The position numbers were made by a program, and so were the translations under genes. This document shows positions 52,092 through 61,184 of a stretch of 64,000 nt of DNA, piece by piece. Origin of the DNA: Natronorubrum texcoconense. Lineage in GTDB: Archaea; Halobacteriota; Halobacteria; Halobacteriales; Natrialbaceae. Numbering within the stretch: position 1 is the first letter of the stretch; each line of letters begins with the position of its first letter. Below the pieces are notes generated by a model. The model worked only from the letters and a program-made list of their open reading frames with translations, searched no databases and was not told where the DNA came from. The stretch spans positions 62,001 to 126,000 of the forward strand of contig NZ_FNFE01000006.1 of the NCBI RefSeq assembly GCF_900100335.1. Direction: 5' to 3'.

Positions 52092-53621
52092 TCACATGAA
52101 GTCGCTCAGTCCGGACTGGTCGTCGTCCGGTTCGGAATCGTCGGCTGGCGAGTCGGATTCGGGCTCGGCATCGTCGCCCCCCGAATCGGCGACGGCAGTC
52201 AGCGTCCCCTGGCTGTTTGCGTCGGACTTACCCGACGCAGCGTCGCTCTCGTCGGCCCCCGCAGCGCCCTCCGAGTCGATTTCGGGTGCATCATCGTCGC
52301 TCGAGCCACCGGTGTCGAAGAACGCGCTGCCGGAGTGTTCGACGGTCTCTTTCTCGAGCAGTTCTTCGGCGTCCTCGACGACCGACTGGACCTTGTTGGT
52401 GTCTTTCCCGCTGCCGGTGATGAACGACACCTCCTTCTCGTCGAGGTCGTAGGTCGCGGCCATCCGAACGGCGAGGTTGCGGTTCGTGCAGTGGTGGGTC
52501 ATCGCCGAGAGGAACGGGAGGATCTCCCGTCGCGCGGTGGCGACGCTCGTCCCCTCCCGTTCGGCGATGCGTTCCGCGATGGCGTCGCGGGTGTTCCGTG
52601 TTCCCTTCGTCCGACCGAGTTTCGACCAGTAACTCGGCGGACCGTAGCGGGTCCAGCCGCCTTTCGGTTCGCGGCGGGAGGCGGCGACGCCGGCGGTCAT
52701 GTTGTCCGTCGCGTAGCGCCAGTAGGAGTAGTTCTGGGTGGCGCGAACGCGGCCGAGCCAGCGGTCGGCGTTCGCCAGGTAGCCGTAGGCGTCGGCCAGC
52801 TCCGCCCCCTCGTAATCCTTCGGCATGTTGTCCTCGATCCAGTTCAGCATCTCGTCGGGGTTCTCGTCGACGTCGTAGGACGCCCGCAGCGCCTCCTCGG
52901 CCGTCGCCTCCTTGATGACCGTATCGAGGAAGTCGAAGATGCCTTCGGTCCGGTCGCGCTGGCTCGTGACGACGTCGTCGACGGTCAGCCGATCGGCTTC
53001 CTCGGCGACCGCCTGGAGGTCGTTGACGGCCGAGCGCAGGTCGCCGCTCGTCGACTCGGCGATCTTCTCCAGAGCTTTCTCCTCGAACTCGACGCCCTCG
53101 CGTCGGCAGATGTCTCGCAGGACGGGCACGATGGAGCGCTTCGAGACGTCCCGAAACTCGATCGTCTCGCAGGCGTTGCGCAGTGACTGGCTCATGTCGT
53201 AGAACTCGTTGGCCACGAGGACGACCGGCTGGTTGGCCTCCTTGACGACGCGAGTGACCTCTCGAGAGCCGCCGTAGTCGGCGTTTCCGTGGAAGTTGTC
53301 CGCCTCGTCCATGATCACGAGTCGTCGACCGGCGCCGCCCGCCGTGAGCGTCCCGCTCTTGGATGCCTCGCCCGCAACCCGTTCGATGACGTCGGCCCCG
53401 CGGCTATCACTGGCGTTGAGTTCCATCACGGGCCAGCCCATATCGTTGGCCAGCGCGTGAGCCGCCGAGGTCTTCCCGATGCCCGGACTGCCGTGGACGA
53501 TCACCGACTTCCGGTGGTCGTCCCACGTCTCCGCCCACTCCTCGAGGCTGTCGCGGGCCTTGTTGTTTCCGCGTACCTCCGACAGCGTGGTCGGGCGGTA
53601 CTTCTCGGTCCAGTCGCTCAT
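52092..53621 (-). CDS. rfcL: replication factor C large subunit
   Basis: 509 residues from ATG 53621 (MSDWTEKYRPTTLSEVRGNN). Walker A is GSPGIGKTSAAHALAND, Walker B LVIMDEADNF, and Arg-finger region and collar domain follow. The C-terminus is a ~100-residue acidic tail ending QSGLSDFM, a PCNA-binding PIP motif. RfcL with RfcS loads the PCNA clamp at primer ends. No intein is present at the P-loop, a site where some haloarchaeal clamp-loader genes carry one. Upstream frames that extend to 53834 are not family-like. Confidence 0.97.
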   Translation of the reverse strand: MSDWTEKYRPTTLSEVRGNNKARDSLEEWAETWDDHRKSVIVHGSPGIGKTSAAHALANDMGWPVMELNASDSRGADVIERVAGEASKSGTLTAGGAGRRLVIMDEADNFHGNADYGGSREVTRVVKEANQPVVLVANEFYDMSQSLRNACETIEFRDVSKRSIVPVLRDICRREGVEFEEKALEKIAESTSGDLRSAVNDLQAVAEEADRLTVDDVVTSQRDRTEGIFDFLDTVIKEATAEEALRASYDVDENPDEMLNWIEDNMPKDYEGAELADAYGYLANADRWLGRVRATQNYSYWRYATDNMTAGVAASRREPKGGWTRYGPPSYWSKLGRTKGTRNTRDAIAERIAEREGTSVATARREILPFLSAMTHHCTNRNLAVRMAATYDLDEKEVSFITGSGKDTNKVQSVVEDAEELLEKETVEHSGSAFFDTGGSSDDDAPEIDSEGAAGADESDAASGKSDANSQGTLTAVADSGGDDAEPESDSPADDSEPDDDQSGLSDFM

Positions 53622-53664
53622 TGTGCTGTGGTTGGGGTGAGCCGCGTTTAGTGGTTGCGGAGCG

Positions 53665-53889
53665 TCACTGCTCGTCGACCGTCTCCAGGTCGAGACGAGA
53701 CGTAACGCCGTCGTACGTGTCGTCAGTCGAGACGATCGTGTCGCCGTCGAATTCGACGAGGTGGAGCGCGTCGAACGGCGTGAATCCGTGATCTTCGACG
53801 TACGTTGCCGCGGCGACGACGGTATCGACGTCACCGCGTACCTCGACGAGGGTGGCGGCGTTCGTGACGACGCGGTCGGTATCTCGTTC
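53665..53889 (-). pseudogene. VapC-like PIN-domain toxin, C-terminal fragment
   Basis: The preserved stretch (~74 residues, from ERDTDRVVTNAATLVEVRGD to LDLETVDEQ) matches the second half of haloarchaeal PIN toxins, with the acidic residues in FTPFDALHLVE and TIVSTDDTYD. The N-terminal half that supplies the first PIN Asp is missing; the upstream sequence reads SPDYRWSPTVT with no family character. No VapB-type antitoxin is adjacent. A gene remnant is the best reading. Confidence 0.6.
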
Positions 53890-54045
53890 CGTTACGGTAG
53901 GCGACCATCGATAGTCAGGGGACCCGAAAGGATCGCCGTCGAAGAATACGCTGCTGGCTTCGGTCCGACTGACAGTCGGGCGGACGGTCTCCGCGAGCGG
54001 AGATAGTTGAGCACTCTTAAGACCCGCGGCCGACAGCATGTCCGT

Positions 54046-55212
54046 ATGCAACCGCGCGACCTGTCCGATCACGTCGCTTACGAGGCGGGTCGAGGCATCG
54101 AGGAAGTCGCCCGAGAGCTCGGGCGCGACCCCTCGGAGTTCGTCAAACTCGCCTCGAACGAGAACCCCCACGGCCCCTCTCCCGCGGCCGTCGTGGCGCT
54201 TCGCGAGGCCGCCTCGAGCGTGAGCTCCTACCCGAAAGCCGCTCACGCCGACCTCACCGCTGCCATCGCCGACCGCTGGTCGGTCACCGACGAGCAAATC
54301 TGGCTGGCCAACGGCGGCGACGGCGCGCTCGATTACCTCCACCGGGCGACGATCGAGCCCGACGACACGGTTCTCGTCCCGAACCCCGGCTTCGCCTACT
54401 ACGGGATGAGCGCCCGATTTCACCACGGTGACGTCCGGGAGTACGCCCTCGAGCGCGAGGACGACTTCGAGCAGACGGCCGAGACCGTCCTCGACGCCTA
54501 CGACGACGAGCGGATCGTCTTCCTCACGAGCCCGCACAACCCGTCGGGATCGACGATCCCCCTCGCGGACGTCGAGCGAATCGCCGACGAAACGGACGAG
54601 GAGACGCTCGCCGTCGTCGACGAGGCCTACGGCGAGTTCGCCGACCGCGACAGCGCAGTCGCCCTCCTCGAGGGCGACGACGGGTTCGACGCCCGGGACG
54701 ACGTCGCCGTCGTACGGACGTTCTCGAAGGCCTACGGACTGGCCGGCGTGCGACTGGGCTACGCCGTCGTCCCCGACGAGTGGGGCGACGCCTACACTCG
54801 AGTGAACACGCCGTTCGCCGCCAGCGAACTGGCCTGCCGGGCCGGGTTAGCCGCTATCGACGACGACGAGCACGTCAACCGGACCGTCCAAACGACCGAG
54901 AACTCGCGAGCGTACATGCGCGAACACATCGACGCTCACGTCTGGGAGAGCGAGGGCAACTTCGCCCTCGTCGACGTCGGCGATGCCTCGAGCGTCGCCG
55001 AGACGATGCAGGGACGTGGCGTCATCGTCCGAGACTGTACGAGTTTCGGCCTGCCGGGCTGTATTCGTATCACCTGCGGGACCGACGACGAGACCGAACG
55101 CGCCGTCGAGACGCTCAACGAGGTGCTCGCGGATCTCGGTCTCGCCGCCGGCGATGCGGACGGCGACGGCGCGACCGACACCGACATCGACGCGGAGGTG
55201 ACCGACACGTGA
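54046..55212 (+). CDS. hisC: histidinol-phosphate aminotransferase
   Basis: 388 residues from ATG 54046 (MQPRDLSDHVAYEAGRGIEE). The PLP Lys lies in RTFSKAYGLAGVRLGY. LASNENPHGPSPA opens the domain and FLTSPHNPSGSTIP and VVDEAYGEF are the cofactor-contact motifs. It transaminates imidazole-acetol phosphate in histidine biosynthesis. The C-terminus has a ~25-residue acidic tail, and its TGA overlaps the GTG of the next gene. The frame upstream of the ATG (from 54007) lacks similarity. Confidence 0.94.
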   Translation: MQPRDLSDHVAYEAGRGIEEVARELGRDPSEFVKLASNENPHGPSPAAVVALREAASSVSSYPKAAHADLTAAIADRWSVTDEQIWLANGGDGALDYLHRATIEPDDTVLVPNPGFAYYGMSARFHHGDVREYALEREDDFEQTAETVLDAYDDERIVFLTSPHNPSGSTIPLADVERIADETDEETLAVVDEAYGEFADRDSAVALLEGDDGFDARDDVAVVRTFSKAYGLAGVRLGYAVVPDEWGDAYTRVNTPFAASELACRAGLAAIDDDEHVNRTVQTTENSRAYMREHIDAHVWESEGNFALVDVGDASSVAETMQGRGVIVRDCTSFGLPGCIRITCGTDDETERAVETLNEVLADLGLAAGDADGDGATDTDIDAEVTDT

Positions 55213-55751
55213 GAGTCGCCGTCACCGGGACCCCGGGTACCGGGAAGACAACCGCGACGGAGCTGCTCGAGGAGCGCCTGTCGAGCGCGGACGACGACTC
55301 GCTTCCCGAACTCGAGACGATCCACCTCAATCGAGTCCTCGACGACGAGGAACTCTACACCGACGTCGACGCCGACCGCGAGAGCAAGATCGCCGATCTC
55401 GACGCGATACGCGAGTGGCTCGAGGGACGGGACGACGTCGTGATCGACTCCCACCTCGCTCACCACTTCGAGGCGGATCGAGTCGCCGTCCTTCGGTGTC
55501 GGCCCGACCGACTCGAGACCCGCTTGCGCGAACGTGGCGAGTCCGAGGCGAAGGCCACGGAAAATGCCGAAAGCGAGGCGCTGGACGTCATCCTCTCGGA
55601 GGCCGTCGACGAACACGGGCTCGAGTCGGTCTACGAGATCGAGACGACCGACCGGAGTCCCGAGGACGTCGCGGATGCGCTCGAGACGGTCGTGACCGGG
55701 AGTCGCGAACCGAGTGCCGGCGACGTGAACTTCGTGGGGTATCTCGCATGA
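55209..55751 (+). CDS. AK6/Fap7-like nucleotide kinase
   Basis: 180 residues from GTG 55209 (overlap GTGA with hisC). P-loop GTPGTGKTTATELL at 6-19, VIDSHLAHHFEADRVAVLRC as the central strand, and the RLRERGESEAKATENAESE lid-like helix are typical of the AK6 (Fap7) family. These adenylate kinases are coupled to late small-subunit rRNA maturation. The gene is translationally coupled to hisC and, by an ATGA overlap, to the CDP-alcohol transferase downstream. Confidence 0.92.
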   Translation: MRVAVTGTPGTGKTTATELLEERLSSADDDSLPELETIHLNRVLDDEELYTDVDADRESKIADLDAIREWLEGRDDVVIDSHLAHHFEADRVAVLRCRPDRLETRLRERGESEAKATENAESEALDVILSEAVDEHGLESVYEIETTDRSPEDVADALETVVTGSREPSAGDVNFVGYLA

Positions 55752-56359
55752 CGCTCGACAAGTTCCGTCCGTACATCTCGCGGTTCCTCGACCCGTTCGT
55801 CAAGGGATTCGATCGCGTCGGAATGACCCCAGACGGCGTGAGTATCATCGCCTTCGGGATGGCGATCCTCGCGGCGGTCGCCTTCCTGCTCGGCGGCCGC
55901 GCGGATCCGATCTGGTACGTCGCGGCCGCGACGCTGGTCTTTCTCAACGGCTGGCTCGACATCATCGACGGCGCGCTCGCCCGCGAGCAGAACGTCGCCT
56001 CGGCGGGCGGGGACCTCCTCGATCACGTCCTCGACCGCTACGCCGACATCGTCGTCATCGCCGGGCTGGCTGCCGGGGTCGGGGACTATTTCCTCGGCTT
56101 TTTGGCCGTAACGGGTGTCGTGATGACCTCTTATCTCGGGACGCAGGCCCAGGCCGTCGGACTGGACCGCGTCTACGGCGGGCTGGTCGGCCGCGCCGAT
56201 CGACTGGCGATCATCGGCATCGTCGGCTTTCTGGCCTTTCCGCTGTCGGGCGAGTACGGCGGGCTCACGCTGATCGGGTGGCTCCTCGTCTTCCTCGCCG
56301 TCGTCGGCCACCTGACCGCAGTCCAGCGGTTCTACTACTCCTGGTCGGCCCTGGAGTGA
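55748..56359 (+). CDS. CDP-alcohol phosphatidyltransferase family protein (archaetidylinositol-phosphate-synthase-like)
   Basis: 203 residues with about six helices. The CDP-alcohol signature reads DIIDGALAREQNVASAGGDL LDHVLD, with DG-x2-AR-x8-G-x3-D-x3-D intact. It transfers a CDP-activated archaeol to an alcohol such as inositol-1-phosphate or glycerol-phosphate to make a polar lipid. The ATG at 55748 overlaps the previous stop. The acceptor cannot be decided from sequence. Confidence 0.9.
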   Translation: MTLDKFRPYISRFLDPFVKGFDRVGMTPDGVSIIAFGMAILAAVAFLLGGRADPIWYVAAATLVFLNGWLDIIDGALAREQNVASAGGDLLDHVLDRYADIVVIAGLAAGVGDYFLGFLAVTGVVMTSYLGTQAQAVGLDRVYGGLVGRADRLAIIGIVGFLAFPLSGEYGGLTLIGWLLVFLAVVGHLTAVQRFYYSWSALE

Positions 56360-56424
56360 GCCTCCGTCCCCCGGTTCGGGATCGCGCCGCATGGTTTATG
56401 ACTCGCCGCGATATACGTTCCCTC

Positions 56425-56973
56425 ATGGTTCAGTGCGAGATGTGTGGCGCCGAGACGTCGTCTCCGAAGACAATCAAGGTCGAGGGTGCGAAACTCGACG
56501 TGTGTTCGAACTGTACCGACTTCGGCACCGAAGTCAAGCAGCCCTCGAGCACGAGTTCCTCGAGCAAGTACTCGACGAGTTCGAGTTCGTCCTCGAGTTC
56601 GAGCGGTGGCTCGAGCGGATCGGGCTCCGGGTCGACCGCGAGCGGCGGGAGTTCGAGTTCCCAGCGTCGCAACGATATGTTCGACGACATGGACGAGCTC
56701 GCTACGGATTACGACGATCTCGTCCGGAACGCACGCGAGGGGAAGGGGCTCAGTCAGTCGGATCTCGCCAACGAACTCAACGAGAAGGCGAGCCTGATTC
56801 GAAAGATCGAACGCGGCGACACGCTGCCGAGCGATCAGGTCCAGTCGAAACTCGAGGACTTCCTCGAGATCAACCTGAACGCGCAGGGTGGCTCCAGCGA
56901 CGATACGGAGTGGTCGGGCGGCTCCTCCTCGGGGAGCTACACGCTCGGCGACGTCGTCAAGCGCAAGGACTGA
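56425..56973 (+). CDS. mbf1: multiprotein bridging factor 1 homologue
   Basis: 182 residues from ATG 56425. An N-terminal zinc ribbon (CEMCG at 4-8, CSNC at about 27-30) is followed by a ~50-residue Ser/Gly linker and a Cro/C1-type HTH (LVRNAREGKGLSQSDLANELNEKASLIRKIERGD). The C-terminal LGDVVKRKD completes the archaeal aMBF1 layout. The protein associates with ribosomes and transcription factors. An AT box at about 56393-56399 (GGTTTATGA) lies ~30 bp upstream, consistent with a leaderless or short-leader mRNA. Confidence 0.95.
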   Translation: MVQCEMCGAETSSPKTIKVEGAKLDVCSNCTDFGTEVKQPSSTSSSSKYSTSSSSSSSSSGGSSGSGSGSTASGGSSSSQRRNDMFDDMDELATDYDDLVRNAREGKGLSQSDLANELNEKASLIRKIERGDTLPSDQVQSKLEDFLEINLNAQGGSSDDTEWSGGSSSGSYTLGDVVKRKD

Positions 56974-57170
56974 TCGCGGTTCGGTGCCGTACGAGTCGCG
57001 GTTCGATGCCGTTCTACCGGTGTCCGTCGCGCCGCCGCCGGTTCTCGAGACGAGGGTACGTCGCATCGATAGTCCCAACCGAATCGAGGTAGCGATCCAC
57101 GAACGTCTGGTCGCCGTTCCCCGGTCGCCGACTCGCAAGCTATTTCTTTCGGGCGAAAGGCTGTGCTGGT

Positions 57171-57815
57171 ATGTTCGTCCTCGTCAACCTGAAGACGTAT
57201 CCGTGTGATCCGATCGAAGTCGCGGAGGCCGTCCGCGACGTCAACGAGTCCACCGACGCTCGCGTCGCAGTCGCCCCGCAAGCGGCCACCATCGCGCAGG
57301 TCGCCGAGACGGGCGCGGAGACGTGGGCCCAGCACGTGGATCCGATCGACTACGGCAGCAACACCGGCCACACGCTGGCCGAGTCCGTCGCCGACGCCGG
57401 CGCGGTTGGGACGCTGATCAACCACTCCGAACAACGGCTCAAACTGGCCGATATCGACGGGTCCGTCCAGGCCGCTCAGCGGGCGGACCTCGAGACCGTC
57501 GTCTGTGCCAACAACCCCGCACAGATCGGCGCCGCCGCGGCGCTCGGCCCCGACGCGGTCGCCGTCGAACCGCCGGAACTGATCGGCACCGGCACGCCGG
57601 TCAGTCAGGCCGATCCCGACGTCGTCGAGGACGCCGTCGAGGCGGCCCAAAACGTCGACTCGGACGTCTCCGTGCTCTGCGGTGCCGGCATCAGCACGGG
57701 CGACGACGTCGTCGCGGCCGGCGACCTCGGGGCCGAGGGCGTCCTCCTCGCCAGCGGCGTCGCGAAGGCCGACGATCCGACGGCGGCGCTCGAGGACCTC
57801 GTCGAACCGCTCTGA
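57171..57815 (+). CDS. tpiA: triosephosphate isomerase
   Basis: 214 residues, the compact archaeal form. Asn6-Lys8 in [10 protein letters not shown], the catalytic His in LINHSEQRL and the catalytic Glu in [11 protein letters not shown] are all present. The phosphate-gripper loop is VLCGAGIST followed by [14 protein letters not shown]. It interconverts DHAP and glyceraldehyde-3-phosphate. It is independent of its neighbours, with its own AT-rich upstream box (CAAGCTATTTCTTTCG). Confidence 0.97.
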   Translation: MFVLVNLKTYPCDPIEVAEAVRDVNESTDARVAVAPQAATIAQVAETGAETWAQHVDPIDYGSNTGHTLAESVADAGAVGTLINHSEQRLKLADIDGSVQAAQRADLETVVCANNPAQIGAAAALGPDAVAVEPPELIGTGTPVSQADPDVVEDAVEAAQNVDSDVSVLCGAGISTGDDVVAAGDLGAEGVLLASGVAKADDPTAALEDLVEPL

Positions 57816-57892
57816 ATCGACCCGAACGACTGGTGACGGCAGGGTCGGTGTTCGCCCGACGACTTTTCTCGCTGCCCGTGCTATCTACCATC

Positions 57893-58312
57893 ATGACCGA
57901 TCATCGGCCCGTCGGCGTCGCGCTCGAGAACCGACTCATGAGCCACGGAATCTACGTTCTCGACGTACAGCGGCTCTCGGATTCGGGCGCCCGCGAGGAC
58001 GGAGCGGACGACCTGCCCGACGGAACGGGCTTTACCCTCGAGTACGAGACCGTCTCCGATTCGCCGGGGATCGACAGCGACGAAGTGGGTGCCGTCGTGC
58101 GGACGCTGCTCGATATCGCGAACGAACGCGAGTGGACGCCGGGTCGGCTCGAGGTGACGTCGCTGACGACAGACGGCGACGTTCGCGGACACTGGCACGT
58201 CGAACGCGAGTGGTTCGACGCGCTGGGCCTCGAGTACGACGATCTCGAGTTCTCACAGCGAGTACTCGAAACGAGACGCACGGATGTCGCCACGGAGTCT
58301 CGGAGTCGCTGA
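57893..58312 (+). CDS. uncharacterised haloarchaeal protein
   Basis: 139 residues from ATG 57893 (MTDHRPVGVALENRLMSHGI). It looks like a soluble alpha/beta protein with strands GIYVLDVQRLSD, FTLEYETVSDS and RLEVTSLTTDGDVRGHWHV, and helix VVRTLLDIANERE. The repeated Trp/His-rich WHVEREWF may be a fold-defining or binding motif. I do not recognise a family. It is about 80 bp after tpiA on the same strand with no overlap. Confidence 0.72.
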   Translation: MTDHRPVGVALENRLMSHGIYVLDVQRLSDSGAREDGADDLPDGTGFTLEYETVSDSPGIDSDEVGAVVRTLLDIANEREWTPGRLEVTSLTTDGDVRGHWHVEREWFDALGLEYDDLEFSQRVLETRRTDVATESRSR

Positions 58313-58472
58313 CCGTCGAACAGATCCGAAGCCACTGCCAGTCGGCTTACGACCGATTCCGCGAACCTACATCCGACCGTGCGACGGCCGAAGGTCGCTG
58401 TCTCTCTCGTTTCAGTCGAAACGATAGGTAGATTAATAGTGTCTCACACGCCTACTCGTTGTAGACCCGCAG

Positions 58473-59084
58473 ATGACCGGAGAGCAGATCTACGTCTCAC
58501 ACGCGCCGGCGGATCTCGAACTCGTCCAGGAGCTGTTCTCGACGGTCAAGAACTTCCCCTTTGGCGTCCACATCGCCTTAGAAGAGGTTGGATCCGGTCG
58601 ATCTCGCAAGCGACTCGAGGGACGGCTCGCGAACAGCGACGTCGTGGTCGCCGTATTGACGGGGGGATCGGCCGACAGCCGGTGGATCAACCAGGAGATC
58701 GGCTACGCGCTGGCGAAGGGAATTCCCGTGATTCCGCTCTCCGACGACGAGCGCCGGCAGGGTGGGTTCGTCGGCGACGTCGACGGGGTAACGATCGACC
58801 GGCGAAACCCCTCGTACACGATCTTCAATCTCCTCAGTCGGCTGCGGAGCGAACTCGCCCCGCTCGGTGCGCTGTCGGTTCCGAACTGGTACATCCGATT
58901 CCCCTGCACCGTTCCCGACTGCGGCCACCCGGTCACGCTCGAGATCGAGCGCGATCAGACGAAGCTCTGGAAACGATACGAGCACGGCAAACTGTTGTCG
59001 ACGTCGTGTGGCGTCTGTGAGTCGACGTACTACTTCGACGCGGCCACGATCGGCTACGTTCGCCGCGAGGGCGGACTCGAGTGA
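58473..59084 (+). CDS. stand-alone TIR-domain protein with C-terminal zinc-binding module
   Basis: 203 residues. A TIR domain spans ~4-130: strand QIYVSHAPAD (5-14), an EEVGSGRSRKRLEGRLANSD helix and DVVVAVLTGGSADSRW. Glu75 in WINQEIGYAL sits where TIR NADases keep their catalytic Glu (W-x3-E). The C-terminal ~65 residues carry Cys145, Cys150, Cys179 and Cys182, a probable zinc site (PCTVPDCGHP and SCGVCES). TIR proteins in prokaryotes often cleave NAD in anti-phage defence, but no second defence gene is adjacent. It converges on the J-domain gene with one base between. Confidence 0.85.
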   Translation: MTGEQIYVSHAPADLELVQELFSTVKNFPFGVHIALEEVGSGRSRKRLEGRLANSDVVVAVLTGGSADSRWINQEIGYALAKGIPVIPLSDDERRQGGFVGDVDGVTIDRRNPSYTIFNLLSRLRSELAPLGALSVPNWYIRFPCTVPDCGHPVTLEIERDQTKLWKRYEHGKLLSTSCGVCESTYYFDAATIGYVRREGGLE

Positions 59085-59085
59085 G

Positions 59086-59808
59086 TTAGTCGGTTTCTGT
59101 GAGACGTTCGTAGGCGTCCGTAACGAGCTGGAACGCCGACGCGCTCCCGCTCTTTCGGTCGGGATGGGCGCGTTTGACCTCCCGGTGGAACGCCGAGCGA
59201 ATCTCGTCGGCGGTCGCCCCACGCTCGACGCGCAGGACCTCCCTCGCCTCCGCGCGCCGCATGCCGACGTCCGTGACGATACCGTCTCGCTCCGCGGCTT
59301 CCTTGCAGGCGGGACAGAGCCGTTCGCTTCGGCCGTCGATGGTCGTTACCGGAAACCGCTCCGCCGCGGTCCACTCGTTACACTGGGTGCAGAGTGATTC
59401 GTCGCCCGCCGCGTCGTCCGTCCCGGTCGTCCGTTCGACACCCGCCTCGTTCACGGTGTCGTTCGATGCGGAGACGCGCCGGTCGGTGCTGGCGCCACGT
59501 CCCGGCGCTTCGGCCGCACAGGAGGGACAGCAGGCGACGACGGTGCCGTCGTCGAGCACCAGATCCTCGAGTTGTGATTCCAGGTAGGTGTCGGTACAGC
59601 CGTCACAGCTGTCGCGACGCTGGTCGAGCGAGGAACACTTCCGGGCGGCCTCGCGAGCGTGGGGCTCACAGCGAGGGCAGCAGGCGACTCGCTCGCCGTC
59701 CGGCATCGTGACTGCCGTCAGCTCCTCGAGCGGAACCGTTCGGCCACATCCATCACAGCCACCGTGACGGTCATCGGCCACAGCCATTGACTTCGTGTTT
59801 GTCTTCAT
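59086..59808 (-). CDS. zinc-ribbon protein with a C-terminal J-domain
   Basis: 240 residues from ATG 59808; the ATG at 59787 is an alternative. Three zinc-binding blocks come first: CDGCGR...CCPRC, CDGC...CCPSC and CTQC...CPAC. They are followed by a J-domain at the C-terminus (ATADEIRSAFHREVKRAHPDRKSGSAS, with HPD). The order is reversed relative to classical DnaJ, whose J-domain is N-terminal. A chaperone-adaptor role is likely but unproven. It ends one base from the TIR gene. Confidence 0.82.
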   Translation of the reverse strand: MKTNTKSMAVADDRHGGCDGCGRTVPLEELTAVTMPDGERVACCPRCEPHAREAARKCSSLDQRRDSCDGCTDTYLESQLEDLVLDDGTVVACCPSCAAEAPGRGASTDRRVSASNDTVNEAGVERTTGTDDAAGDESLCTQCNEWTAAERFPVTTIDGRSERLCPACKEAAERDGIVTDVGMRRAEAREVLRVERGATADEIRSAFHREVKRAHPDRKSGSASAFQLVTDAYERLTETD

Positions 59809-59994
59809 CCCTTATCAGTTCTTCCTCTGACATACCCAACGCGGGTGTCTCAGAGCCGGCTACGACGACACTAAAACCGATGGAGATCGCCTGATACACC
59901 GCCGTCGAACGCCGCTGCTCCCGTCTGAATCGCCCGGTCGATGACTGTCGACTGAACCGGGAACTCAATAGGGGCTCGGCCTCGAGTCGTACGT

Positions 59995-60417
59995 ATGGAC
60001 ACCGCAGTTCGAACGGCGTCCCGCTCGGAGTCGGTCGACCGAAAGACGCTCCTGGTCGCCGCCGGCGACATCGGCCTGCTCGCCGGCCTGGTGCTCGTCG
60101 GCCAGTTGAGTCACAACGTGAACCCGATCGACCAGCCCGTCGCCTCGCTCGAGGCGATCGCACCGTTCGTGATCGGCTGGCTGGCCGTCGCCGCCTTCGC
60201 GGGGCTTTACACGCGGTCGGTCGCATCGTCGGTGACGCAGTCCGTTCGACTGACGACCGTAACCTGGATCGCAGCGGCCAACGTCGGCTTGCTGCTCCGT
60301 CAGACCGTCTTCGGCGACACCGCCGCGTGGCCGTTTCCCCTCGTGATCACGGGCTTCGGCCTCCTCTTGCTCGTTGGCTGGCGTCTCGCGGTCGCGCTGA
60401 TCGTCGACCGGTTGTGA
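59995..60417 (+). CDS. DUF3054 family membrane protein
   Basis: 140 residues with four helices: AAGDIGLLAGLVLVGQLSH, LEAIAPFVIGWLAVAAFAGLY, VRLTTVTWIAAANVGLLLRQ and FPLVITGFGLLLLVGWRLAVAL. The GDxxxL start and TVTWIAAANVGLLLR segment are DUF3054 traits. Function is unknown. Confidence 0.87.
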   Translation: MDTAVRTASRSESVDRKTLLVAAGDIGLLAGLVLVGQLSHNVNPIDQPVASLEAIAPFVIGWLAVAAFAGLYTRSVASSVTQSVRLTTVTWIAAANVGLLLRQTVFGDTAAWPFPLVITGFGLLLLVGWRLAVALIVDRL

Positions 60418-60831
60418 CGATCCGCGTCGCCTCGAATCGTCGCATCTCACGATTCCTGTCTGATTCTTGCTAGCATCGCCGTTCCATCACGAGATCGCCT
60501 CGTGTATCGACCTATCACGATCCGTATACACGACAGCTACAGCCGAATAAAAAGTGTATACAATCATTATAGATCCGGACGAATCAGTGCTTCGCCGGAC
60601 GAAGAGTACCGTACCGCCGTCTTGTGGTTAACAATTCGAAGGGAGAAGTTATTATACAAAATATTACTGGAAATGTCGCTCGCCGACGTTATTTTTCATC
60701 ACCAAAGACGGGCAATAACGTCTCCATAAGTTATGAGAATCCAGCACCACCAATACGAATTAGAAACTAGTCCACTATGAAGCGATTATGGGAAACGCTT
60801 ATATGGCTATTTCTCATACTATCGAATAGTT
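60418..60831. other. AT-rich intergenic region, 414 bp
   Basis: No supported gene. Positions ~60520-60830 are AT-rich (for example TTATTATACAAAATATTAC), unlike the GC-rich surroundings. A 75-codon frame at 60502 has no haloarchaeal codon bias and is rejected. A TATA-like CTTATATGG at 60795-60803 lies ~30 bp before ATG 60832 and probably drives the small membrane protein. Confidence 0.5.
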
Positions 60832-61047
60832 ATGACTGGATATTACGACATTGTTCTCGGCCTCATCCCAGTCGCACTGCTCGGAATCACTGCAGCCCTG
60901 ACCTTCGTGGGTATCTCGTTGACAGCCGCGGTCCCGATCGGCTCGGTCGTCGCGATGGCGATCATCGGTCACGCGATGTTCGTCAACACCCCCTCCGACG
61001 TTCCCGACGAACCCCAGTCCGCGCGGCCGCCGATGAACGCAGACTGA
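60832..61047 (+). CDS. small membrane protein
   Basis: 71 residues. Two hydrophobic helices (IVLGLIPVALLGITAALTFV and TAAVPIGSVVAMAIIGHAM) precede a polar tail (NTPSDVPDEPQSARPPMNAD). Small proteins like this are common in haloarchaea; none has a known function. The upstream TATA-like box at 60795 supports a leaderless transcript starting at or near the ATG. Confidence 0.7.
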   Translation: MTGYYDIVLGLIPVALLGITAALTFVGISLTAAVPIGSVVAMAIIGHAMFVNTPSDVPDEPQSARPPMNAD

Positions 61048-61184
61048 TCGGTTCTCTCTCTACTGCCGTCTCCCTGTTCCGTCTCTCCGTTCGCGTTCCG
61101 CTTTTTCCGCTGATCGAAGCGCTATTTTGCTCGAGCGACGACGTCGACGCCGTCGTCCCCAATACCGGCGCGAGGGACGGCTAC

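Noticed and set aside
53761-54006. Plus-strand ORF opposite the VapC fragment
   Set aside because: No motif; the minus strand carries recognisable PIN-domain residues.
60502-60729. 75-codon ORF in the AT-rich gap
   Set aside because: AT-rich codons and no motif; treated as non-coding.
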